Below are positions 1 through 6,236 of a DNA stretch of 49,038 bases, piece by piece. Origin of the DNA: a virus; IMG/VR virus record IMGVR_UViG_3300022743_000287, positions 1 through 49,038 of that record; one strand, given 5' to 3'. The notes under the pieces were generated by a model, which worked only from the letters and a program-made list of their open reading frames with translations, did not search any database and had not been told where the DNA came from. Position numbers and translations under genes: made by a program. The first letter of the stretch is position 1, and each line of letters starts with the position of its first letter.

Positions 1-2778
1 GTGGAAGTAGAGACTCAGCTCCAGCCCGGCGAACGGATCACCCATCACGAATTCGGCCAAGGCGTAGTTCTTGATCCGGCGCGCGATGGCTACCTGCGTG
101 CGTTTTTCGGCGTTGGTGAGCGCCGTGTGCCGGTTGGCTCGGTTCGCCGCCAACTCTCTCGCACCGAACGCATCTTGCGTGCGGTCGATGGCAACGCCGA
201 CCGCGCACGCAAGGCGTGGCTCTCCTACGAAGCGCACGCCCTGCCGGTGATGGAGAGCGCGTCGGCGCTGACGTCAGCCAAGATCGATCTGCTTCCCCAT
301 CAGGTGGTGCTGACGCACCGTATTGCCACCGCGTCGCCCAGACGCTACCTCATCGCCGACGAGGTCGGGCTGGGCAAGACCATCGAGACGGCACTCATTC
401 TTCGGGAGCTGGCCAGCCGGGGCGAACTGACCCGGGCGCTGATGGTGGTGCCTGCGGGTCTGGTGAACAACTGGCACCGCGAGCTGAACGAAGTGTTCAA
501 CCTCGACTTCGAGGTGTTCGGCTCCGAGGGCGACATCACTGACCGCAAGACCAACGCCTTCGCCAAGCACGACCGACTGATCGCCAGCATCGACACCCTG
601 AAGCGCCCGGCGCGCATCAAGCGCCTGCTGGATGCGCCGCGTTGGGATCTGGTGGTGTTCGACGAAGCGCATCACCTCACGGCATACCGCAATGGCGGCA
701 AGGTCAGGAAGACCGAGAACTACAAGCTGGCTGAAGCGCTGAAAGACCATTCCCGCGACCTGATGCTGCTTTCGGCGACGCCTCACCAGGGCAATCACTT
801 CCAGTTCTGGATGCTGGCGCAACTGCTGAACCCGACGCTATTCGGCAGCCCCGAGGAAATGCTGGAACACCGGCACCGCTTGAACACGGTGATGTTCCGT
901 CGCACGAAGGCGGACGCCTGTCAGCCGGATGGTTCGCCGCTGTTTGCACGACGCTGGGTGCATACCGAGTCCTTCCTGATGGGCCCGGAGGAGCGCATCT
1001 TCTACGAGAAGCTGCGCGAGTACCTGGAGGACGGCTTCGACCTTGCGCGTCGCCAGGGCGGCCAGGGGCGTGCCCTCGGCTTCTTGATGGCCATCTTCCA
1101 GAAGATTGCTGCGTCGAGCTTCGCCGCCGTGCGGCGCACCATGAAGCGCCGTCTGCTGATGTTGACGCTGCACGAGGCATTTCTGCGGGATAAAGACCTG
1201 GACATCGAGGGGCGTGAGCGGCTGACCGATGAAGCCCGCGAGCTGATCCATGAAGAATTCAACCTCGCACGCGACAGCATCGGCCGGAGCGAGGTGGACC
1301 GTGTGCTGGCCGATCTCAAGTATCGACTGGTCAAGAAGCTGGACGAGGAAGCGCTGGAACTGGCCTCCGACCCTTATGGCAGCGAATATGGAGCTGTCCA
1401 CGCTGAAGAAGCCGCATCTGCTGTCGTGGAACTGCATCTACCCGAAGAACGGCTGCGCATTGGCGATCTACTTAAGGTCTTCCCGCAGCAGCGCGAGACC
1501 AAGGCGCAGAAGCTGCTCGACGGCCTGGGCATCCTATGGCGGCAGAACCCGAGCGAAAAAATCGTCGTTTTTGCCACCTACCTCGGCACGGTGGACTTGA
1601 TTGCGAGGGAGATCGACCAGACATTCCCCGGCCAGGGCGTGGCGGTGCTGCGTGGTGGTGATCACGGTGCCAAGGTTGCAGCCGAGCGCCGCTTCCGGCA
1701 GAAGGATGGCCCGCGCGTGCTGGTTTGTACGGCGGCTGGCCGTGAAGGCATCAACCTGCAGTTCGCGCGCATCCTGTTCAACTTCGACTTGCCGTGGAAC
1801 CCGATGGATGTGGAGCAGCGCATCGGCCGCATCCACCGCTACGGACAGAACCACACGGCACAGGTCTACAACCTTGTGCTGTCCGACACCATCGAAGGCC
1901 GCATCTTCCTGATGCTGGACGAGAAGCTGGTGGAAATCGCCAAGACGGTCGGCAAGGTCGATGACCAAGGCAACGTCGCCGAAGACCTGCGTGCACAGAT
2001 TCTTGGCCAACTCTCCGAGCGGCTTAACTACGACCGCCTGTACCAAGAGGCGCTGTCAGACCCCGAGCTCAAGCGGACAAAGGTGGAACTGGAAGCTGCC
2101 CTATCGAATTCGCGTGAAGCGCGGCAGGTCGTGTTTGACTTGTTCCAAGACCTAGAAGGCTTCAGTCTCGATGACTACAAACCCTTCTCTGATGTGTCCT
2201 CCAGTCTGGATCGATTGGTGCGGTTCATGTCGGCAGCAGTGACAGATCGACAGCAGCGACTCGTCAAGGTGGACGACGAGACCTATGACCTTGTGGCCGT
2301 CGATGGTGCGCGCAAGGCCCGCTTCACATTGAACCGAGAGACGGCAACGAGTAACGACAACGTGGAGCTGATGGGGCTGGATCACCCACTCGTGCAGGAA
2401 GAGCTTGGCCGCTGGCGCATCGTGCCGCCGGAAGATCTTGGAATTGCTGTTGCGGCCGACGTCGACGACCCAGTACTGCTGTCGTTTTGGATGGTCGAGA
2501 CCTCCGGCAAGAACGGAGAGCGCCGCGTGGTGATTCAACCAATTGCGGTCAAGCAAGACGGCACTCGTGTGCCTGCGGTGGAACGGCAATGTGAACGCTA
2601 CCTGCAGGCACCGACAGCCACGCCGAGATTCACTCCGGATCAGCGACTCCATCTGTTTTCACAGGCAGTTGAGCCAACGCTGCAGCGAGAACTTAAGCAT
2701 AAGGGTGCAGCAAACGGAGATGGAAGCTACTCGGCTGACTTGATTGGCTATGTCGAGATAACTCCCCGTAGTAGTTAA
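1..2778 (+). CDS. SNF2-family DEAD/DEAH-box helicase
   Basis: This is a 925-residue ATP-dependent helicase or translocase of superfamily 2, acting on DNA or nucleoprotein. The N-terminal stretch (residues about 13-45, HHEFGQGVV then a short beta-rich segment) resembles a Tudor-like fold seen in other helicases. Walker A lies near residues 120-127 (DEVGLGKT), DEAH at 221-224, motif III SATPHQGN at 258-265, and motif VI QRIGRIHRYGQ near 605-616, so both RecA lobes look intact. The C-terminal 250 residues match nothing I recognise. The start is GTG at the first base of the window, so the ribosome-binding site is not visible and an earlier start is possible. Helicases of this shape occur in host genomes and in phage-defence islands, including DISARM DrmD, but no DISARM partner genes are visible here. 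Helicase identity is certain; the biological role is inferred from context. Confidence 0.9.
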   Translation: MEVETQLQPGERITHHEFGQGVVLDPARDGYLRAFFGVGERRVPVGSVRRQLSRTERILRAVDGNADRARKAWLSYEAHALPVMESASALTSAKIDLLPHQVVLTHRIATASPRRYLIADEVGLGKTIETALILRELASRGELTRALMVVPAGLVNNWHRELNEVFNLDFEVFGSEGDITDRKTNAFAKHDRLIASIDTLKRPARIKRLLDAPRWDLVVFDEAHHLTAYRNGGKVRKTENYKLAEALKDHSRDLMLLSATPHQGNHFQFWMLAQLLNPTLFGSPEEMLEHRHRLNTVMFRRTKADACQPDGSPLFARRWVHTESFLMGPEERIFYEKLREYLEDGFDLARRQGGQGRALGFLMAIFQKIAASSFAAVRRTMKRRLLMLTLHEAFLRDKDLDIEGRERLTDEARELIHEEFNLARDSIGRSEVDRVLADLKYRLVKKLDEEALELASDPYGSEYGAVHAEEAASAVVELHLPEERLRIGDLLKVFPQQRETKAQKLLDGLGILWRQNPSEKIVVFATYLGTVDLIAREIDQTFPGQGVAVLRGGDHGAKVAAERRFRQKDGPRVLVCTAAGREGINLQFARILFNFDLPWNPMDVEQRIGRIHRYGQNHTAQVYNLVLSDTIEGRIFLMLDEKLVEIAKTVGKVDDQGNVAEDLRAQILGQLSERLNYDRLYQEALSDPELKRTKVELEAALSNSREARQVVFDLFQDLEGFSLDDYKPFSDVSSSLDRLVRFMSAAVTDRQQRLVKVDDETYDLVAVDGARKARFTLNRETATSNDNVELMGLDHPLVQEELGRWRIVPPEDLGIAVAADVDDPVLLSFWMVETSGKNGERRVVIQPIAVKQDGTRVPAVERQCERYLQAPTATPRFTPDQRLHLFSQAVEPTLQRELKHKGAANGDGSYSADLIGYVEITPRSS

Positions 2779-2788
2779 TTTTTTCGTT

Positions 2789-2829
2789 CTCCGAATTCGG
2801 AGATTTTTCCACGCCACGTGTCACGTGGC
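2789..2829. terminator. two adjacent palindromes after the helicase gene
   Basis: CTCCGAATTCGGAG (2789-2802) is a perfect 14-bp palindrome followed by ATTTTT, which reads as a weak intrinsic terminator on the plus strand. Ten bases later GCCACGTG, one T and CACGTGGC (2813-2829) form a second perfect inverted repeat, followed by TTTCTTCTTCC. Both lie between the helicase stop and the next start codon at 2854. They could be a double terminator, or an operator plus a terminator. Confidence 0.5.
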
Positions 2830-2853
2830 TTTCTTCTTCCAAAGGGTATGACG

Positions 2854-3285
2854 ATGGCACTCAAGTCAAAGGAATGGTTCTACAAGAAGTGTTTGGCTGA
2901 AGTCAAAGACTATGCTCGCTTTTCACACCTCGCGTGGGGCATTCTTCAAAAGGGAATTGGCCAGTCTGATGGGACTCGCGGGCACGTGACACAAGCAATC
3001 GGCGTTAGTCAGGAATTCTTGGCGGCGTTTCCGGCTCACATTCCAACAATTCAGGGTGCAGATCCGACATTGCCCTTTGATGTTGCTGCTCACAGGAGGC
3101 TGCAAAATGACCTGACTACATGGATCACAGGTCAGAGCGGAAATTTTGGGCGCGGCGCCTATGGCTACAGCTACGACAGTTTCAAGAAAAATACTACGGC
3201 GACATTGGGCGGAACACGTCGCGGTGGTGGAGGTGCCGACGATGAATTTAAGCGAGTATTGAGGTTGATGGCCGAGTACTTGTGA
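2854..3285 (+). CDS. hypothetical protein in the helicase/DUF488 module
   Basis: A 143-residue soluble protein that I do not recognise. It starts MALKSKEWFYKK, has a charged helical N-terminal half, a glycine- and tyrosine-rich middle (residues about 99-112) and a GGTRRGGGG stretch before a helical C-terminus. There is no signal peptide or membrane segment. ATG at 2854 was preferred to ATG at 2848 because AAGGG then lies 7 bases upstream, the usual spacing. The gene is 75 bases after the helicase and 44 bases before the 276-residue gene on the same strand, so the three may be co-transcribed unless the palindromes at 2789-2829 terminate. Base composition is visibly less GC-rich than in the phage genes, which suggests a different origin. 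No function can be assigned. Confidence 0.7.
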   Translation: MALKSKEWFYKKCLAEVKDYARFSHLAWGILQKGIGQSDGTRGHVTQAIGVSQEFLAAFPAHIPTIQGADPTLPFDVAAHRRLQNDLTTWITGQSGNFGRGAYGYSYDSFKKNTTATLGGTRRGGGGADDEFKRVLRLMAEYL

Positions 3286-3329
3286 CTTTCGAATACGGGA
3301 ACTGGTGAGAAGGAGCACGGAGGCGACCA

Positions 3330-4160
3330 ATGGCACTAGATCGAGTCGAGCGCATTCTGATTTTGGCGAAAACCTATCCGTCGCCAAGCGCTCAGTACGT
3401 CGAGACATCTTGCATCGCTGGCATCAGCCAAGACGGTGTGATGCGGCGTCTCTACCCCGTGCCGTTTCGGATGATCGAAGAAGGCCAACAGTTCAAGAAG
3501 TGGCAGTGGATCGATGTTCGGGTCGAGAAGGCCAACAAAGATCATCGGCCTGAGAGCCACAAACTCTACGTCGACACGATTGCCTGCGGGGACGTGATCG
3601 ACACAAAGAAGGAATGGTCTGCCCGGTGGGAGTGGCTGGACAAGATTCCCGCGTTCGACAGCGTTGACGCTATCGATGCCGGTCGTCTGAATGACGGTCT
3701 ATCCATTGCGCTTCTGCGCCCCAAGAGGCTGCTCGGTCTCGACATCACGAAGGCTCGACACCAGGAGTGGACGGACGAGGAAAAAGAGAAGCTGATGCGC
3801 GAGCAGATGCAAGGCGATCTCTTCTCTGAGGCCGAAGCGAAGCGGCAGGTGAAGGAACTGCGCAAGGTGCCATTCGACTTCCACTACCGGTACGTGTGCG
3901 ACACGCCGGAAGGCGAAAAGGAGCACAAGCACAAGATAGTCGACTGGGAAGCTGGCGCGCTATTCTGGAACTGCCGCCGCGACCACGGCGTCGATTGGGA
4001 GGCCCCGTTTCGCGCCAAGCTCGAAGGCCAACTCGGCGGCAAAGACTTGATGTTCCTGATGGGCAATCAGCACCGGTTCCAAGACCAGTGGCTGATCATC
4101 AGCTTGGTCTACCCGCCTAAGCGAAAGCCAGTCGAAGTGAGGCAGGGCTCGCTGTTTTAG
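3330..4160 (+). CDS. conserved hypothetical protein, partner of DUF488 gene
   Basis: A 276-residue protein with an orderly N-terminus (MALDRVERILILAKTYPSPS) and several aromatic and charged motifs, for example RRLYPVPFRMIEE near residues 39-51 and a C-terminal DLMFLMGNQHRFQDQW segment. It is well formed across its whole length with no low-complexity tracts, so it looks like a real conserved protein, but I cannot name its family. A GGAGG-type ribosome-binding site lies just upstream of the ATG. Its last 44 bases overlap the end of the convergent DUF488 gene. Lying between a helicase and DUF488, it may work with them on nucleic acid; that is inference from position only. Confidence 0.75.
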   Translation: MALDRVERILILAKTYPSPSAQYVETSCIAGISQDGVMRRLYPVPFRMIEEGQQFKKWQWIDVRVEKANKDHRPESHKLYVDTIACGDVIDTKKEWSARWEWLDKIPAFDSVDAIDAGRLNDGLSIALLRPKRLLGLDITKARHQEWTDEEKEKLMREQMQGDLFSEAEAKRQVKELRKVPFDFHYRYVCDTPEGEKEHKHKIVDWEAGALFWNCRRDHGVDWEAPFRAKLEGQLGGKDLMFLMGNQHRFQDQWLIISLVYPPKRKPVEVRQGSLF

Positions 4161-4599
4161 TGGCCGCCGCCGTGATGTGCTCGACGTCCGCACCACCGGC
4201 ATCCCGAACGGCATTGGCCACCATCGAACGGTGGCAGAAATTGAAATCGGCTTCGTAGCAAAGCAGCGCACAGTTCGACGAAGCGGCCAACTCCGAGAGC
4301 TCGTCGATGGCTGCTCTCTGCGTCTTGAGATGCTTCAGGAAACCGTCGGTGTAGCGCTTCCAGTTGCCGTCTTCCCGGTAGCGATCACGCACCAGCTTCG
4401 GGCAACCCAGCGCGACCATGTGAACGTACTCGAGGCCAGAAAGATTCAGGACGTTGGCCAGCGCCTTCTTCGAAAACCCAGGCTTGCGCGACAGGGGCAG
4501 CTCGCGGATGTCCACGACGGTCTCGATGCCGTGCTCAGCGAGCAGCGACATGAACGCGTCGATGTCCAGTCCTTCGTAGCCTATGGTGAAAACAGTCAT
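4117..4599 (-). CDS. DUF488 family protein
   Basis: A 160-residue protein with the full DUF488 signature: TIGYEG near residues 5-10, a VVDIRELPLSR segment at 28-38, and the cysteine/histidine motif CYEADFNFCHRS at 114-125. The family is widespread and its biochemical role is not settled. The start is ATG at 4599 because AGAGGGG lies about 8 bases upstream; an in-frame ATG at 4665 has no such site. The gene reads on the same strand as the prophage lysis genes, 123 bases after the lysozyme gene, and overlaps the convergent 276-residue gene by 44 bases. It could belong to the left-hand module or be a passenger gene at the prophage end. Confidence 0.88.
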   Translation of the reverse strand: MTVFTIGYEGLDIDAFMSLLAEHGIETVVDIRELPLSRKPGFSKKALANVLNLSGLEYVHMVALGCPKLVRDRYREDGNWKRYTDGFLKHLKTQRAAIDELSELAASSNCALLCYEADFNFCHRSMVANAVRDAGGADVEHITAAATKTASPASLRLAFA

Positions 4600-4674
4600 T
4601 GATTGAGCCCCTCTAAACAGTGATTTTACCGGAGGATGCAGACCTCTGGCGAGGCCTGATATCATTAAAGGTTT

Positions 4675-4707
4675 GCCCGATGCAACGTTGTCGTTTCATC
4701 ATCGGGC
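4675..4707. repeat. inverted repeat between lysozyme and DUF488 genes
   Basis: GCCCGATG (4675-4682) and CATCGGGC (4700-4707) are perfect 8-bp arms around a 17-base loop that itself contains the palindrome CAACGTTG. Read on the minus strand it follows the lysozyme stop, as a transcript-end hairpin would, but no T-tract follows. It also lies where the left prophage boundary is expected, so an attachment-site function is possible but unsupported. Confidence 0.4.
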
Positions 4708-4722
4708 TCGCCATTCCTGCGC

Positions 4723-5178
4723 CTATCGCAACAGTGCCACTTCGCACGTTCGGCGTGCCACGAGCCCTGGCAAGACCCTCCCCCCGCCATTGACCCAGCG
4801 CAGCAACTCACGTGCCGCGCCCTCCCAGTCCCTCTGGTTGATACGCCGCCGTAGCGTCGACGTCTGCAGCCGTCCTGCGCCAAGGTTGAAGGTGAAGTCC
4901 ACGATGGCCGAAAGTCGCCCTTCGGGTTCGGCGGCAAGCACCGGGCAGTAACGCAGCGTCGCGGTGAGCGCTGTATGCAGGTCGCGCGCCAGATAGACCT
5001 CGGCTTCGGTCTCCGTGACCGGCGGGTGCGTCGGCTGGCACAGATGACCGTAGCCAATCGTCCAGTAGCCCGCTGGGCAGATGTACGGATGCGCCCGTCC
5101 AGGATCGGCCTTCGGCACCCGGTGGAACCCTTCGAAGCGCTTGGCCAGCTCGATGGCCGTTTTCGGCACTTCGCTCAC
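4723..5178 (-). CDS. phage endolysin, GH24 lysozyme
   Basis: A 151-residue muramidase of glycoside hydrolase family 24 (T4-type or RRRD), which cuts peptidoglycan at the end of the lytic cycle. The catalytic glutamate sits in KRFEGF near residue 16, followed by PAGYWTIGYGHLC, typical of the family's active-site cleft, and the family's C-terminal helices. There is no signal peptide or N-terminal anchor segment, so export should depend on the holin. The start is GTG at 5178, overlapping the holin stop as GTGA; an in-frame ATG 57 bases upstream lies inside the holin gene and adds an arginine-rich leader unlike the family. Translational coupling to the holin is likely. Confidence 0.9.
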   Translation of the reverse strand: MSEVPKTAIELAKRFEGFHRVPKADPGRAHPYICPAGYWTIGYGHLCQPTHPPVTETEAEVYLARDLHTALTATLRYCPVLAAEPEGRLSAIVDFTFNLGAGRLQTSTLRRRINQRDWEGAARELLRWVNGGGRVLPGLVARRTCEVALLR

Positions 5179-5651
5179 GAGCGCACCCGGTCGAACACGC
5201 GTCCGAGGAACCAGAAGTTCAGCACACCGGCCCACAGCGCCTGATCAGCTTCTGTCCACGCGTGCAGGATGGCCGTGCCCCAACCAGCGCCAGCGGTCAT
5301 GGCGGCCGCAAAAGCAGCCGTCTTGGCCGCGCAGTACAGCGCCATGAACCAGTAGGTGATCACCGGTCGCACGCTGCACGACAGTGCGTCGGCCCAGCGC
5401 ACGTCGGTCTTCTCACCCTGGGTGCGGACGGCGTCGCGCAGCGCATCGATGGCCCCGACGTTCCACGCCGCATCGGCGCTCGCGCCGATTTCGGCCATCC
5501 GCTGCGCGCCGCGCAACTTTTCGAACTCCAGCGCCTTGTCCTGCATCGCCAGTTCGTGGCCACGCTCGCCTTTTCGGTCGAGCCACTTGAGCAGTTCGGG
5601 CGCGAGACGGAAGGCCCCTCCAAGGAGGCCACCGAGCAAGGTCTCGATCAT
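5175..5651 (-). CDS. phage holin, 3TM type
   Basis: A 158-residue membrane protein resembling the three-transmembrane holins of gene-transfer-agent and phage lysis cassettes. An amphipathic glycine-rich N-terminus (MIETLLGGLLGGAF) precedes a long charged helix. The second half holds two hydrophobic stretches (VITYWFMALYCAAKTAAFAA and ALWAGVLNFWFLGRVF). It would permeabilise the inner membrane and release the endolysin. ATG at 5651 was chosen because it overlaps the upstream gene's stop by 4 bases and gives a family-like N-terminus. The order DUF6127, holin, lysozyme is a compact lysis operon. Confidence 0.85.
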   Translation of the reverse strand: MIETLLGGLLGGAFRLAPELLKWLDRKGERGHELAMQDKALEFEKLRGAQRMAEIGASADAAWNVGAIDALRDAVRTQGEKTDVRWADALSCSVRPVITYWFMALYCAAKTAAFAAAMTAGAGWGTAILHAWTEADQALWAGVLNFWFLGRVFDRVRS

Positions 5652-5938
5652 TGACCACCTCCGAACACCTTGAGTTTGATGATTGCGCCCGCGACCAGCG
5701 CCAGCAGGAATCCGGTGGTGACCATCTTGACCACGGTCAGCCACGCAGTGTGCTTGGCCGTGTTGAAGGCCTCCAGCAGGCCCCGCAGCTCGCGGATGTC
5801 GTTGGCCGCGTCTTCGCCATCGAGGCCCACATCAGCCAGCGCGTGGCGAGCGCCGCGTTCGGCGACGCGCTCCAGCAGTTCTTCGAATTCGTCCTTGGGC
5901 ATGGTCACCATGCCCTCCGTCACAGTCGGTGCGTTCAT
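5648..5938 (-). CDS. DUF6127-like phage membrane protein
   Basis: A 96-residue protein with a charged N-terminal half (KDEFEELLERVAERGARHAL) and one C-terminal transmembrane helix (TVVKMVTTGFLLALVAGAII). Proteins of this shape stand next to holins in prophages and are annotated as DUF6127; I assign that family from the sequence pattern alone. Its helix and polarity would suit a holin partner or antiholin, which is inference. The stop overlaps the holin start by 4 bases, so it is the first gene of the lysis operon, just after the terminator-like hairpin at 5951-5991. Confidence 0.75.
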   Translation of the reverse strand: MNAPTVTEGMVTMPKDEFEELLERVAERGARHALADVGLDGEDAANDIRELRGLLEAFNTAKHTAWLTVVKMVTTGFLLALVAGAIIKLKVFGGGQ

Positions 5939-5950
5939 TTGCGTGCTCCA

Positions 5951-5991
5951 AAAATGCGAAACCCGCCCGACGCGTGTGCATCAGGGCGGGT
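5951..5991 (-). terminator. terminator-like hairpin between tail and lysis genes
   Basis: Perfect 8-bp arms ACCCGCCC (5961-5968) and GGGCGGGT (5984-5991) enclose 15 bases. On the minus strand the stem is followed by TTTCGCATTTTT, a moderate U-tract. It lies between the last tail gene and DUF6127, so it could reduce or time lysis-gene expression. Confidence 0.6.
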
Positions 5992-6014
5992 CTCAGGGTT
6001 GAATCAGTTGGGTT

Positions 6015-6236
6015 TCAGATTTCGATGATTTCCAGCGTCAAGCTGGGGGCGATGCCTTCGATGGCGTCGTCGCGCACGAACACCTTCTGGCCGAGGGCCG
6101 CAGAGCCACGCGCCTTGATACGGCCACCTCCAGGCAATGCGACCGTGACCACGCCAGAGCCGACGTCGATCACGGTGCCCGCCTGCAGCGGCGGGTCGGG
6201 GATGAGCTGGCGAAACTGCTCGTAGAGGTTATGCAT
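6015..6236 (-). CDS. small phage tail-region protein
   Basis: A 73-residue protein starting MHNLYEQFRQLIPDPPLQAG. Its second half (VIDVGSGVVTVALPGGGRIK, then a KVFVRDD segment) looks like a small all-beta domain of the kind found in phage spike or baseplate proteins. ATG at 6236 overlaps the stop of the 672-residue gene by 8 bases. It is the last gene of the tail block before the terminator. Structural role inferred from position and fold-like pattern. Confidence 0.65.
   Translation of the reverse strand: MHNLYEQFRQLIPDPPLQAGTVIDVGSGVVTVALPGGGRIKARGSAALGQKVFVRDDAIEGIAPSLTLEIIEI

Noticed and set aside
1-4665. DISARM assignment based on the SNF2 helicase
   Set aside because: No DrmA, DrmB, DrmC or DISARM methyltransferase is visible, and the helicase family is broad. 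The module is reported only as a candidate.
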